From: a virus
Length of the DNA stretch: 64,000 nucleotides
Direction: 5' to 3' (one strand)
Virus record (IMG/VR): IMGVR_UViG_3300017992_000023
Coordinates: 1 to 64,000 of that record
Part shown: positions 24,578 through 37,100 of the stretch, piece by piece
How positions within the stretch are numbered: the stretch's first letter is position 1
Layout of the letters: the number at the start of each line of letters is the position of its first letter
Position numbers and translations under genes: made by a program
The notes under the pieces: generated by a model
The model's input: the letters and a program-made list of their open reading frames with translations, nothing else
The model's database searches: none
What the model was told of the DNA's origin: nothing

Positions 24578-26970
24578 TGACTAAGAAGCCGATCTTCAAG
24601 CGATTTACGGGGGACAAGAAGCTAGCCCAAAGGTATATGCCTAAGGCTAGATCGATGATCCGCGAGCTTGAAGAGAGGCCGTTTGATGCTGGATTGCCTG
24701 TGAGAATTAATCGCAGGCAATTTGGTGCTAAAGAAGAACAGGCTACTCTGACTATCTATGAGCACGCTACTCATTTTGTGGCTCATATTGACGCTGTTCA
24801 GAAGGAACAAAAAGAAGGTGGCCGCGGAGGTGTATGGTTAATCCCATACGATGATGCTAACTCCGCTGGCTATGATGGAGGGGGAAATCCCGTCGCTCCT
24901 AAGACCCTCGTAGATGATGAAGGCAAGTCTTACTACAATCCGCTGGGATCTTGGGCACATCATTCTTTAGAGCCTAAGAAGTCTACAAGAGGTGACTTCG
25001 GTCCGCAAGAAGCTGGGATCCAGCCTACTACAGCTGATGAACCAGTAGACCCAACCTATGCCTATTACGTTGTATCTGATCATGGAGTTGGAAGAAGAAA
25101 CACTACGTTCTCTTACCATGAGCCATCTGACTCTTATCTCTCATGGGAACTAGGGTGGGACAACATAGGTTATATTGGCTTCAGTATTTCTGAGGTCGAA
25201 AATAGAGGCATCAATCGAACATACAGCAACCGGTATTTCCATAATCCTGCTGGGCAATACTTAACGTGGAATGGGCACTCTCTTGGCCAAGTTCCAACTG
25301 AAGGAGCCCACAATGATTTCAGAGCAATACTGGGTGCAAACTTGCTAGGAGGCGATACAGGATCTCTAACGGTCCTTTTGACTACCATCGAATACTCCAG
25401 CAATTTAAATTATACTTATGGCGCATGGACTAATGAAGTCCGTACTCCCATAGTAAAAGTCTGGTCTAGGAGCTTCCCAGGAAACCTAGAACCTAAGTAT
25501 AAGTTTCCAGACAACTCTATAGCCACCGAGGAAAATCCAGCTGGTTGGAATCTTATAGGAACTTTAGAGGTCCCAGCTAAATGGGATTTCCATACCAGAC
25601 AAGAGTATACTACTGGGCACTTTGGTCAGCCTCATAGAAGCTATTATTATGTCTGGCCGAGGGTTCATGGTGTAGCAGCCTTCAATGAAGAGCCTGTGAG
25701 AGATCCAGAGACTAATGAGATTCTCTACTATGAGATCTCTGGACCTTGGCACATGAATGCTATACATGAGTGGGACCTCGGGGATCCTGTTGCTAGGCCC
25801 CCTGACTACAGTGAAGATCCTGTAGTGACTGAGTACTCCTTCTGCGGGACCCAGGTTACTGGTGCTTTTTGGCACTTAAAGATCTCTCCAGATCTACTAG
25901 GAATAGTAGAACAAGAATGGGAAGCTGTCATTCATGATATTGACGAGACCATCACTCCTGCATCTGAGAGCCCTCTTAGTGAGGGGTATCATACAATTCT
26001 CAGGGGAATCAACCCAGGAGATGGGTGGGTCAAAGCAGCTATTGACTATCGAGGCGGAGAGCGAGTATATCTAGAGGGTAGAGGCTTTGTTGATGATGAC
26101 TACTATACCGGCAGTCAAGAGTTTACAGCAGCCTTTAATTCGGTAAGCCAGATAAGATGGAATGGTCACTCATTTACCGGACAGAGGACTGAGTACTTTG
26201 ATACTCCCTCTAATCCGCTAATCAACTTGGATCAGTTTGATGCTGATTATAATCACTTCGTGATTCAAGGAATAGATCTTCGTTATGACAGGGCATGGGT
26301 CACCTCTTATTTTGTAGAGAAAAGATGGCACTGGACTGGAACTGAATTTGATTATTTAGATGTCTTTACACAGAAGGCCTCTAATTTCCTTATCGTAGGA
26401 AAGGACATCTTGAGAGAAGGGCAGACACCAGAGGATCTGGATATCCCTAATAACACGATTATCCATATGTGGGATGAGTTCGATGGGGGCCAGCCCCTCC
26501 TTACCCCATATAACTTGAATGGTGACGATCCTGGAACTCCTTCGTCTCCAATAAACACTCTGAGAGATGCCTGTAGCTCATATGAGACAACTCAGTGGTA
26601 CTTGCAGAACCAGGAACTTATTTGGCCTATGAGTATGGACCTCTGCTGGAATGGTCATGATGGATCTACTAGAGATAAGAACATCGAGGGCTTCAGCTAT
26701 CGAGCAGGGTATCAAACAGATGCTGACAAACTTGTCTCGGCCTGCATAGGATTCTCTTGCACTCATGAGGGGAATGTGATCCTCGGGAAAAAGAGACAAC
26801 AATTCGGTTTCTCTACTTTTAGAAATCTACAACCCATATACGGGATTCAGTGGGATATCTCGGGAGAGAAAGCAATCGTATGGGACACCCTGAACTTTGA
26901 TACTGCTTATGTGGATACCTACAATATGCCTAGTAATGACTCTGACTGTGATTGGCTTGGAATGATCTAA
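24577..26970 (+). CDS. large tail structural protein, unrecognised
   Basis: 797 residues, high Trp/Tyr/Gly/His content (YEHATHFVAHIDAV, RYFHNPAGQYLTWNGHSLGQ, HWTGTEFDYLDVFTQ), suggesting an extended beta structure with many aromatic surfaces. The first 60 residues are basic. No catalytic motif or transmembrane segment seen. Coupled to neighbours on both sides by TAATG overlaps, so part of the tail operon. A tail spike or host-contact protein is plausible. Confidence 0.55.
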   Translation: MTKKPIFKRFTGDKKLAQRYMPKARSMIRELEERPFDAGLPVRINRRQFGAKEEQATLTIYEHATHFVAHIDAVQKEQKEGGRGGVWLIPYDDANSAGYDGGGNPVAPKTLVDDEGKSYYNPLGSWAHHSLEPKKSTRGDFGPQEAGIQPTTADEPVDPTYAYYVVSDHGVGRRNTTFSYHEPSDSYLSWELGWDNIGYIGFSISEVENRGINRTYSNRYFHNPAGQYLTWNGHSLGQVPTEGAHNDFRAILGANLLGGDTGSLTVLLTTIEYSSNLNYTYGAWTNEVRTPIVKVWSRSFPGNLEPKYKFPDNSIATEENPAGWNLIGTLEVPAKWDFHTRQEYTTGHFGQPHRSYYYVWPRVHGVAAFNEEPVRDPETNEILYYEISGPWHMNAIHEWDLGDPVARPPDYSEDPVVTEYSFCGTQVTGAFWHLKISPDLLGIVEQEWEAVIHDIDETITPASESPLSEGYHTILRGINPGDGWVKAAIDYRGGERVYLEGRGFVDDDYYTGSQEFTAAFNSVSQIRWNGHSFTGQRTEYFDTPSNPLINLDQFDADYNHFVIQGIDLRYDRAWVTSYFVEKRWHWTGTEFDYLDVFTQKASNFLIVGKDILREGQTPEDLDIPNNTIIHMWDEFDGGQPLLTPYNLNGDDPGTPSSPINTLRDACSSYETTQWYLQNQELIWPMSMDLCWNGHDGSTRDKNIEGFSYRAGYQTDADKLVSACIGFSCTHEGNVILGKKRQQFGFSTFRNLQPIYGIQWDISGEKAIVWDTLNFDTAYVDTYNMPSNDSDCDWLGMI

Positions 26971-28070
26971 TGGCAACATATAATGATACAATTGATGAGA
27001 ACCTAAATACCTCTCATAACTTCTTAGTGGGGTTCAGTGCTGCTGTGTCAGAGAACCTGGAAGTCTCCACTAGCTTTGCATTAGATCTCTACACACATAT
27101 CCTAGAAGGGATCAACGCTACCAGCTCTCTTATCTCCTCAGGCTCTTTCTCCAGCTCTCTAGTGGACAAAGTGACTCTTAGGGATACCATATCCGTTCTA
27201 TTCCCTATTCTCCTCTCAGATATCATTACAGTGGACGACAGCATAACCGAGCTTAAGCTACGTCTAGCAGATATCATTGAGTCTCTGAGAGTAAATGATA
27301 CTCCCAGCTCCAGGGCAACTTTTAATACTGCTCTAGCCCTGAGCCTTGTCATGACAGATCTGGCTGAAAGAGGTTGGCGAAAAGAGATCCTGGAGCTTGT
27401 CGATGTATATGACGAAGTGGTCGACTTATTCGTAAGATCTGCTATACTTATAGATCAAATTGAACTAACTATGGTTCAGAGTGAATTCTTTATTCTCGGA
27501 GCTCTAGCTCAAGAAGATCTCACGGCGCTGGATGATATAGACCTACAGTCCATTCTGAACAGTGAACTAGTAGACCAATTCCAGTTTGTGGGAGCTATGA
27601 GAGCTGATGGGTTTTATAATACCTACAGCTTTAATCCGGAAGGATATGCTCTGTCCACTTATTCTAATTTTAATTTCAATAGCATTGCTGAGTTCCAGGG
27701 GCAATACTTGATGGCCAATAGTGAAGGCCTCTATCAATACGGTGGAACTACTGACTCTCTCGTTGATATTGTCGCAACTCTTAAGACTACAGCTATTGAC
27801 TTTAACACCTCCTCTAAGAAGCAGGTGAAGAAGATGTACTTGGGTGTAACTAATGATTGCTCCATCATCTTGAAGGTCCTCGTAGATGGGAAGAGTTCCC
27901 AATATTACGAACTGGACTCTAAGACGGTAGGGTTAGACACTCAAGCTATTAAAATAGGTAAAGGCCTAGTAGGGCGCTACTGGCAATTTGAATTGATTAC
28001 TAAAAACAACTCTAGCCTCGAACTTGATGAGATCGAGTTTATCCCCGTTGAGTTCAGGAGAAAGATTTAA
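26970..28070 (+). CDS. tail structural protein, unrecognised
   Basis: 366 residues from ATG 26970 (MATYNDT), chosen because of the TAATG overlap with the preceding stop; an in-frame TTG 18 bases upstream is less likely. Helical, Leu/Ser/Asp-rich first half (LLSDIITVDDSITELKLRLADI), beta second half (YALSTYSNFNFNSIAEFQGQYLMANSEG, in pieces) including a strand-rich C-terminus (ELDEIEFIPVEFRRKI). The C-terminal half resembles carbohydrate- or propeller-type domains found in tail proteins. No confident family. Confidence 0.55.
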   Translation: MATYNDTIDENLNTSHNFLVGFSAAVSENLEVSTSFALDLYTHILEGINATSSLISSGSFSSSLVDKVTLRDTISVLFPILLSDIITVDDSITELKLRLADIIESLRVNDTPSSRATFNTALALSLVMTDLAERGWRKEILELVDVYDEVVDLFVRSAILIDQIELTMVQSEFFILGALAQEDLTALDDIDLQSILNSELVDQFQFVGAMRADGFYNTYSFNPEGYALSTYSNFNFNSIAEFQGQYLMANSEGLYQYGGTTDSLVDIVATLKTTAIDFNTSSKKQVKKMYLGVTNDCSIILKVLVDGKSSQYYELDSKTVGLDTQAIKIGKGLVGRYWQFELITKNNSSLELDEIEFIPVEFRRKI

Positions 28071-29932
28071 TGGGAACTTACAACTACGTACCAATCGTAA
28101 ATCCTAATATTGACATTACGTCGGCTATCAATAACGCCAATAATGCCTATAGGACTGCGATTGATTTCTTAGATGAGCTGGACAACTACATTCCAATGTC
28201 TAGCTATGAGATTGCAGAAACTGCTTTCGATGGGGTTACTCCACCTGTAATTGATTTTGATCCGGGGGAGACACCTGATGCTCCTGACCGAGATATCCAG
28301 TTTGACCCTAATTTTCCGTCAGTACCAAACCTGACTGAAGTAGACAAGTCGGGCCTTAGTGTAACCGTTCCCACTTTCACAGGCACGGCCCCGGTTCTAG
28401 ACGACATCGAGAATCCTGGTGCTCTAGACGTGTCTGCTCCAGGAGATGCTCCAGATGTTGACTTTAATTTCACAGATCCTACCAGTCCTGATTACACTCT
28501 TCCTAGTGTTCCGACTTTTCAAGAACTGGACATACCTTCACTCCCTACAATCACACAATACGAGTTTACTGCCGACGCGCCGACTGACGAAAACATTCAG
28601 ATACCAGGAAACACATTTAGCTTCTCGGAATCGGAATATCACTCGAATCTAGTTGATGCAGTAACAGCAGAGCTTATTGATCGTGTTCAAAACGGTGGAA
28701 CCGGGCTAAACCCGACCATCGAGAATGCTATCTGGGAAAGAGCCAAAGACCGAGAAGAAAAAGAGTCGATGAAGACCATTGACACCATTCTATCTAAGAA
28801 TGCTAGTCGTGGCTTCCAACGTCCTCCTGGCTCCGTCCTTGCAGCTATTGATGAGGCTACCCAAGAAGTACAAGGCAAGATTGCTGATCTGTCCCGAGAG
28901 ATTGCTATTAAGCAAGCGGATCTAGAGCAGTCCAATATCAAGCATGCTATCGAGCAGGCTATTGTTCTAGAGCAAGTCCTGATTAATCTTCATAATGATG
29001 TTCAGAATCGAGCCCTAGAAGTCCAAAAGTATATCCAACAGACAGCTATCGCTATTTTCGAGGCATCTGTTCAACAGTTTAGTGTTCGTCTTCAGGCTTA
29101 TAAGACTGCTGCTGATGTTTTTGAAACGCAAGTTAGAGCAGAACTTACTAAAGCTGAGGTCTATAAAGCACAAATAGAGGGCGTAAAAGCCCAAGTAGAC
29201 ATCAACGATTCTAAGGTTAGGCTCTATGTTTCCCAAATCGAAGGCATTCGCCAGATTGTGGAGATCTATAAAGCTGAGTGGTCGGCTGTTGAAACTAAGG
29301 TTCGAGCTGAAGCTGCTAAGCTGGAAGGTTTCCGATCCCAGGTTGATGCTTATACAGCGCAGGTTGGAGCGTATCAGGCGGAAGTAGGTGCATATGCTGA
29401 GCGAGTTAAGGCAGAAGTCGCTAAGGCAGACGTCTTTGACTCTCAAGTAAAGGCATACGCATCCCAGGTTCAAGCCTATGCGTCCCAGGTAGATGCTGGA
29501 AAGGTTATTGCAGATACGGATATTGAAGTCAATAAGCTAACCCTACAACACACTCTCGGCAAGATTGAAGCTATTGTGAAGAATACTCAAGCACAAGCAG
29601 CTGTCTTTAACGCCGAGGTAGATAAGTTCCGCTCTGAAGTACAAGCGTACTCTGCAGACATCTCCAAAGAGGAGGTCCGTTCTAGGGTTCTCCAGAATAT
29701 CTTTGAGTTGCAGCTGCAACAAGCCAAGTACAAGGCAGATGTGGATCTCAAGAATACTGATCAAAACATCGCTAATGCTCGTAATGCCGCAGAGCTTCTA
29801 CTAGAGAAACTGAAATCTGGAGCCTCTATTGGCTCTGGTCTGGTAGCAGCCTCTATGAGCGGAATCAATATGAGCCTGAGCGAATCTCTGAGTGCAAGCC
29901 ACGTAGAGACACATACATACCAGGAGAAATAA
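28070..29932 (+). CDS. ejection-type internal virion protein with long coiled coil
   Basis: 620 residues. Residues 1-190 are Pro/Asp-rich and low in helix (PPVIDFDPGETPDAPDRDI). From ~200 on it is almost entirely helical, with repeats of the form VxAYxxQVxAYxxQV (QVDAYTAQVGAYQAEVGAYAERV, shown in two parts: QVDAYTAQVGAY and EVGAYAERV). The C-terminus is Gly/Ser-rich with SGASIGSGLVAASMSG, a possible membrane-active segment. Located just upstream of the giant zincin protein, as internal virion proteins usually are. Role inferred. Confidence 0.58.
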   Translation: MGTYNYVPIVNPNIDITSAINNANNAYRTAIDFLDELDNYIPMSSYEIAETAFDGVTPPVIDFDPGETPDAPDRDIQFDPNFPSVPNLTEVDKSGLSVTVPTFTGTAPVLDDIENPGALDVSAPGDAPDVDFNFTDPTSPDYTLPSVPTFQELDIPSLPTITQYEFTADAPTDENIQIPGNTFSFSESEYHSNLVDAVTAELIDRVQNGGTGLNPTIENAIWERAKDREEKESMKTIDTILSKNASRGFQRPPGSVLAAIDEATQEVQGKIADLSREIAIKQADLEQSNIKHAIEQAIVLEQVLINLHNDVQNRALEVQKYIQQTAIAIFEASVQQFSVRLQAYKTAADVFETQVRAELTKAEVYKAQIEGVKAQVDINDSKVRLYVSQIEGIRQIVEIYKAEWSAVETKVRAEAAKLEGFRSQVDAYTAQVGAYQAEVGAYAERVKAEVAKADVFDSQVKAYASQVQAYASQVDAGKVIADTDIEVNKLTLQHTLGKIEAIVKNTQAQAAVFNAEVDKFRSEVQAYSADISKEEVRSRVLQNIFELQLQQAKYKADVDLKNTDQNIANARNAAELLLEKLKSGASIGSGLVAASMSGINMSLSESLSASHVETHTYQEK

Positions 29933-29933
29933 T

Positions 29934-31148
29934 ATGGCTCTATCTGATTATGAAAAAGAGCTAGGTAAACGAGCTAAACTTGCTAGCCCTACAGTTACTG
30001 GACAAGGTAATCCAGATGAGCTGAGAGAGCTCCCTTCTCTTGTTAAGAAAGGCCTTAAAGCAGCAGACAGAGGGATTTCAGCAGGTGTCGCTGGTCTTAT
30101 TAGGCGAGCCGTAGGACAAAATAAACCCCCCTCTACCGTATCCCCCTCTCCCGTAGGCGGGCCTGATGCTCAGCGTACAGCAAACATGAACGAAAAAGCT
30201 GGGGGAGCTGGCGGTACTGCTGGAGCTGATGCTTCTGGTACTGGTGTAGGAACTGTTGGAGCTTTTGATGTAGCTGCTGCTGCCCGTCCTGCGCAACAAC
30301 TTATTAAGAATACCCAAGCTCAACGAGAGTTTGATAATCAGCCGATGAAGCGCTCCCAAGGTGCTTTTCGCACTGATGGAACTGCTCTAGGCCAAACTGG
30401 TGCTGGGACCTTTAATACCGTTAGTGGAGTCACCTCAACTGATACTGGGCCTGCGCTGCAAGCTGCTAAGTTAGCTGCAGTTAGACGTGGAGAATCTCTT
30501 GAGCCGACTCGACGTGCTTATGCCCCTGATGCTACTCAACAGATTCGGGAGGAAGCTAAAGCTCGTCAAGCCTTCTATGATGACATTCTCTCTAAGGCTG
30601 GTAGAGGCCCCGGTGGGGAGATTAGCCTTCGAGCTGCTTTGGGGGTAATTGCTCAGATGGAGGGTCAACGTCTTCAGTCCGAAGCTAAGCTCCGCGGACA
30701 GGACATTACCTTCGATACCGCTACTGCTGATAGAGAGCAGCAAGCGGAAATTGCTTTCAACCGTCAGCGGATCGAAGAGGTTCTTGGTCAGCTTGGCCTC
30801 CAGTCTGAAGCTGCTGACCGGGCCTCCCGTGAAGGTCTCGCCTCGGAGGAACTGGCTCAGCGAGCTGCTCAATTCGAAAAGACTTACGGACTTGAACAAG
30901 GAGATCAAGAGCTTCAGAGGACTCGACTCGCCGCGGAGACTGCTGCAGCTGGTCAGAAGGCAGTGACTGATCTAGCAGAAACTCGTCGCAAAGCAGAGAA
31001 AGATCGAATCGACGCTCTAGCGAAGCTTTCTGGGTTTGCCACTGGTAAAGATATTGAAGGCATGCCTGTCGCCTCACCCGAAGTCTTTAAACTCTTGGAA
31101 CAATTCCTCTATCCTAGTGATAAGAAGAAACTTGGTGATGAGAAGTAA
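29934..31148 (+). CDS. internal virion protein
   Basis: 404 residues with AGGAG before ATG. N-terminal 130 residues are Gly/Ala-rich (GGAGGTAGADASGTGVGTVG); the rest is helical and highly charged with Gln/Glu/Arg/Ala (AKARQAFYDDILSKAG, QRLQSEAKLRGQD, EQQAEIAFNRQRIEEVLGQ). Layout resembles internal core proteins ejected with DNA. No catalytic motif. Shares the operon with the coiled-coil protein before it and the giant protein after it. Confidence 0.55.
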   Translation: MALSDYEKELGKRAKLASPTVTGQGNPDELRELPSLVKKGLKAADRGISAGVAGLIRRAVGQNKPPSTVSPSPVGGPDAQRTANMNEKAGGAGGTAGADASGTGVGTVGAFDVAAAARPAQQLIKNTQAQREFDNQPMKRSQGAFRTDGTALGQTGAGTFNTVSGVTSTDTGPALQAAKLAAVRRGESLEPTRRAYAPDATQQIREEAKARQAFYDDILSKAGRGPGGEISLRAALGVIAQMEGQRLQSEAKLRGQDITFDTATADREQQAEIAFNRQRIEEVLGQLGLQSEAADRASREGLASEELAQRAAQFEKTYGLEQGDQELQRTRLAAETAAAGQKAVTDLAETRRKAEKDRIDALAKLSGFATGKDIEGMPVASPEVFKLLEQFLYPSDKKKLGDEK

Positions 31149-31160
31149 TAGGAATAATAT

Positions 31161-34100
31161 ATGGCCCTTACTGAAGCTCAACTTAAAGCTATTGAAGAGT
31201 ATAATAAGTCTCGGACCTCTTCACCAAAGCTAGGTCAGACTCAAGACACTCGTTGGGAGTTTACCAAGGGTGTCTCTTCTGGTATTGATCAACTACAGGG
31301 CATGGGCTACGGCCTAGCTGCTCTTGCTGGTGATGCTATTGGGTCTGAAGGCTTACGTGAATTCGGCTTAGAGGGATATGAAAGGAATGTCCAAGAAGCC
31401 CAAGAGAATGCTCCTCGTATAGGTCGAGTTGAAGACGTAGAGAGTTTTGGGGACTTCACTGATCTGGTCTCTGGTACGCTTGGCCAATTGGTTCCAACTG
31501 CAGCTGCTATGGCTACTGGCGGCGGCTTGGCTGGTATGGCTGTTAAGTCTGCAGCTAGAAATCAAATAACCAAGCTAGCTGGAGAAGCTCTCGCTAAGAG
31601 AGTCGCTCTGGCTCAAACTGCTGGTACCTTCGGAGCCTCTATGGGGATGGCAACTGGCGGCATCTATGGCGATGTAGCTTCTGAAGGAGCTGAAGGGGCT
31701 GGTGCTATTCTGCCAGCTTTGGCTGGTGGTGCTGCGTCTGGCGCTTTAGATGCTCTCCCTATTCTACGTCTTGGTAAAGCTTTTGGGTTCGGTGGTGAGC
31801 TGAAGAAAAAGATTGTCGGGAAGATAGGCGAGCGCATTGCCAAAGAGGGCGGAAAGCAAGCATTCATCGAGGGTGGGACGGAAGCACTACAGTCTACTAT
31901 TGAAGAAGCTACTAAAGCCTTTATCATGGAGCGAGGTCTCCCAGATGATATGGGATCTATTCTGCTTAACTCTGTTGTCGCTGGCGCTATCGGTGGTAGT
32001 GTTATGGGTGGCGCTACTGGTGCTATCGCTGGTGAGTCCCCTCCTCCTGGTCCCATCGAGAAAGCAGCTCAAGGGCTGGAGAAGCAAGTAGAAGAAGGTA
32101 AGAACCCAGTATCTGGTGAAGACTTTGGATTCTCTGATATTGCCGCTGCATCCAATCAACTGCAGAGTATTGACCAGCAAATCAAAGCAAACCCCAATGG
32201 CCCTATGGCTTCTAAGCTTCGTGAGAAAGCTGGTGTAGTCTTGGATGAGATCGCCAATAAATACATCCTGGGCGAGACCGATGCTGAGGGTAAACGAGTA
32301 GAGCCGATTAAGGTCGCCAAGATGGAAGCCGAGGATCTCATCAACTTCTACCGAGATTATGTCGGTGGAGGGGAGATCGAGATCGGCGGAGTAGCTCCCG
32401 AGACGAATGAGCAACGTGAAGCTCGACTAGCCGATGAAGAGGCTGCTCGTGTTGGTAAGGCTGAGCGTGAACAAGGCACTATGGCTGAGGGCCCTCAAAA
32501 TATTGCTGAGGAAGAGCGTGAGGCTATGAACCAGCAGCTCAATGCAGAAGCTGCAGCCCAAGTAGAAGAAGAGCAAATCCTCCAGGCCGAGACTGAGAAA
32601 CTAACTAACGCTATTGAGGAGAGAGCTGAGGAGATTGTTAATCCTACCCCAGAGCCAGAGGCTACCCCAGAGCCAAAGCCTGTTCCTGAGGTAGAACCGG
32701 AAGATCCTATCGAGCCAGAAGAAGTTGCGGAGACTGTTCAGGACACTAGTGACGAGGATGTCATTCGTGAACTCCCTGAGTTTATCCCCCAAGAAGAAGC
32801 CCCGGAAGTAGCAGCGGAAGCTGAAGCACAAGCTGAGATCGCCACTGAGCGCCGAGAGCCTGAGATTGAGAAGGCTGAAGCTATTGCTGTAGAGGCTAAG
32901 ATTGCTGAGCAGACTGAAAAGGACCTCGCAGAAAAAGTAGCTGAAGACAATCAGAAGCTGGAGGAAAGCCTTCAGGTAGTCAGAAATATGGCCTCCGAAG
33001 GAGCTTCTATCGAATCCCTTAACAAAGCTCTTGACCTTATCTCACAGAAGACTGGTAATCCAGATGCCCGTGGGATGGGCGAGGCTATTATCATCGAAGA
33101 GATGAAAAAGCGTCAGGAGAATTACAATAAGTGGGCTGAGTTCTACCGGTTGTCTGAGAAGCCAGTAGACTCTTTTACAGGTACTCCGCCGGTTGGTTAT
33201 GTCTTTGGTAGCGATTATGTTCCTAGTAAGTTCTGGAATGCTCGTAGAGTAATTAAACCTGATGAGTACATGGATGGTGTCCGTGAAGACATGGAGAAAA
33301 ACTTCGGCCCCGATCCCTTTAAGAAGGAAGCTAGTAATCTTGCAGACAAAAAAGCAAAGACAGTTCAAGAACCTGCCCTTAGTGATTCTGAAGCGGCAGA
33401 AGGTGGCCAAGTCCAAGAAACGATGGAAGACCGAGACGCAGAGAGAGCGCGACGCCTTCCAGAGCTAACAGTCCCGCAGATGCGTCAGCTTCTGAAGGAA
33501 GCCAATGTCCCTGGACGCTCTAAGTTCAAGAAGAAACCTGATCTCGTTAATGCTGTCCTTGAGAACATTAATGGTCTTGAGACGACTATTGATGAAATGC
33601 TTTCGTTTAAGAAGGGCGCTAAAAAGCCTACAGCTAAGGCCACCCTAAAGAAGCAAAAAGAAGCTAGGGATGCACTAGAGGCTAAGCGCGAGCGTGAAGC
33701 TGCTCTGGCTGATGACCCTCTAGCACAAGCTGCTATGGAAGAGGGGATCGATATCCCCGAGGTTACCAGAGACGGTGAGAATATCGGTAAAGAAGAGCTC
33801 CGCAAGATGGAGCAAGAGATGCTTGACCTTGAACGGGGCCAGGATGACCTAGCTGGAACAGGACTTGAAGATTTCGGATCTTATGATGAGGATCCATTTG
33901 AGTTCAGTGTGACTGAAATGGGTAAAGGGATGGAGTTCACCAAAGCAAAAAATATTGCTAAGGGAGAACTAAGACAAGTCCTTGAGTCCTCTGAATACAA
34001 CGAACATCAGAAAGAAGTCGCTGAGCGGATGATCAGGTACATTGATGAGAAACAGATGATCCCTGACTATAAGCTCTATATAGACATGCAGTCTGATGCA

Positions 34101-37100
34101 GCTCGTGATGCTATGGGGCTAAATGCTCCTAGTGGGAGCCTTCCCCAGCTAGAGGGGAGGGAGGTCCTACTTAATGACAATCCGCTTTTCAAGTACAGAC
34201 TTACGGGACAGTGGAAGAAACGAGCGGGGCGGTATGTTCTCCAGGGTATTGATCAGAAGACCTCACAAACTGTTTGGACTACTGCAGGCTCGTTGGGCCT
34301 TAACTCTGAGGTGGATGCCCTTATTCGTCGTTCTGAGATGAAGGTTATCAGAGATTTCGAGAAGAGTCCCGCTCGTACTGCTGAAAGCTTTTCCCGCTCC
34401 ATTCTGGAGCAACGTCTACAGTTCGGTGTCCGCGGAAACTATATCCCTGGTGACACTGAGTTCGCTAAGAGATACGAAAAGCGCATCAAAGAACTGGAGA
34501 AAGATTTCTACAACTGGGTATCCAAGCTGAAGATTCCATCGGGTGAGATTAAGTTTGTCTTCATCAAAGATATGAGTGATGCCCCAGATAGTCTAGGTCG
34601 CAAAGCCACTCTTCCTGTAGAGCTTGGCTACGGTGGAATGCATAGAAGTAAGCCCGGTGCTCCTACCGAAATCTACATGAACCCACATAACTTTGTTCTG
34701 TATCAAGACTACAAGAAAGAATTCTTGGGCACCTTCCTGCATGAACTAGTAGGTCATCATGGTCTTCGCAGGCTCTTCGATTCTATCGGATTCAATTACG
34801 CTAACGGCGGTATCTCTAAGTATGACGATTTTCTTGATCGTATTGCTGACACTAATAGAGAGATTCTAGAGAAGGCTCTGGATCTCCGTTTCCGTTGGGA
34901 TAAGATTGACCTGAAAGGTGGTCGACTAAAGGGTCAGAAGGGCTCTGGTATCCGCCCTTATACAGTAGTGGGTCAGGATGGGAAGACTAAAGAGACTATC
35001 TATGTCTCCAATGAAGCACGTCGTCGTCTCCTAGACGAATATATTGCTGAGCGAGCTAAAGAGTTCAGTGATCCTAAGCTCCGTGAGAAATGGACGAAGG
35101 GTGAAGAGAGCCTCATGAAAAGGTTGAGGACCTGGGTTAAACACAGACTTCGCACTATCTTTGGAGAGCATAAAATCACCGATGAAGATCTGATGGCTAT
35201 GGTTGCTCAATCCTATGAGAACCTATATGGCCAGGGCGTTGCTTTGCCTAATGCAAAGGGCAAGAAGAAGCTGATGGTCAAGCCTCGTCTTGAAACTCTT
35301 GCCCAAATGACTGAGCAAGATGTCGGGTATGATCAGTTTTCTCCAGCTGAATCCTATAATGAAGCAGCAGATAATGGAGATCTTCCTCCGCGCACTAAAG
35401 AGGAGGCCTACCAAGAACGTTTGGAAGCTCTAAAGCAAGCAGCTGCAGAGGGTATGAGTATTAAAGAGATCACAGCTGCTGATGCTGTAATGAATAGTGG
35501 GTACGCTGATGTCACCGAGAATGCTTTCACTTCCTATGGAATCAAGGTATGGCGTAAGTTCCGTAATGAGTTCACCCCAATGTACTCTTTCTTCAATGCT
35601 GAGGGAACCCTTCGTAACCATAAGATGAAGGAGGCAGTAGCCCAGAAAGTCTTGGGAAATATTGAGCGTACCAATGTTCTGGCTCGTAAAGCCCAGAAGG
35701 TCCTGAAAAACCTGTCTCAGCAACAGAAGCGAGTTGTGATGGAGTTTATGCGGAGTGACCGTATCAATGTTGAGGATATCAATCTAACCCAGAGCCAAAA
35801 AGACGCACTAGTATCTTATAAAGAAGAGATCAGTAAGTTCGGTGAGCGTCTGGTACGGATTGGTAAACTAGATCCTGAGACTTACCTCGCGAACCAAGGA
35901 AAGTATCTACCAGCTCGATACATGTTGTATGCATCTCGTGCTATGGGTTCTGGGCGTAAAGCTTCTCCCTTAACTTACCTGATGAAGAAAGCTCCAGAGC
36001 TGACTGCTCGTGATAAAGCTATGCTTGGTGAATTGCAGAACCCAGAGTTCATTATTCCCGAGGCTCTCAGCCTGATTGGTCGTGACGTTGCTCTCCTGGA
36101 GTATACACACCTAATAGGGAAACTCTCTTCAGAGAAGGATCTCGGATGGGTGCTTGGAGACAATAAGATCGAACAGTACAATACTGGTAAAAAGATTACT
36201 ATTGATCGTGCAGAAACACTGGTAGAGAGCTACCGAAAGATTCTGGAAGATGTACGCAGAGGTGATCTGACCTATGAACCAGAACATGTAAAAGCGCTAG
36301 AAGAGGAGTTGGCACATACTGAGAATGAACTCAAGAAGTACAATGAAGCTCTAGAGGCCAAGATTAAGTCAGAGGTTGGCCTGCCCCTTGACCAACCATT
36401 CCCGGCTGATGAGTTCAAGAAGGCTGTGTCTCATGCCTATCGAAAGATGCCTATGGAACGAGGCTATGGAGATCTGGCTGGGCGTTGGGTACGTAAAGAG
36501 ATCTATGATGAGTTCACAGAGACCACCTTTGCTATCGAGGATATGAATGGTCTAACTAAAGCCCTGGCTCCTGGCGGTAAGATGGACAGAGCTAACCAGC
36601 TTTGGAAACTGTCGAAGGTCGTCTTGAACCCACCTTCTTGGTTCCGTAATGCTATCGGTAACTTTGTATTGCTGGATATAGCCTCTCCTACTAATTCTCT
36701 GAAACTCATGAAGATGTGGGTCGAAGAGTTAGTCAAGGTCTATAAGGGCAAGCCCTCTGAGTATTGGGCAGCCGCTCATGAACATGGTCTATTCGGAACT
36801 ACCTATAGCTCCAGCGAGATCTACCTACTCTCTGAGATGACCAATGCCACTCACGCAGCTAAAGTCGCTAGAGAGATGCAGAATCTAGAGGGATCCGTAA
36901 AGTCTCAATGGCTTAAAATTCAGGGGATGATGCTAGCCACTGGAGAGGCTGCGGCTAATTTCTATGGTGGACTAGAAGGTGTTTCCAAGGCTGTAGCCAT
37001 GAGGGATTACATTGAGCGCTGGACTCGTGAGAACGGTGTAGATAGCCTGAAGAGTCTTGACCAAGCTCAACGTGATGCTGTTATGAACAGGTCTGTTATC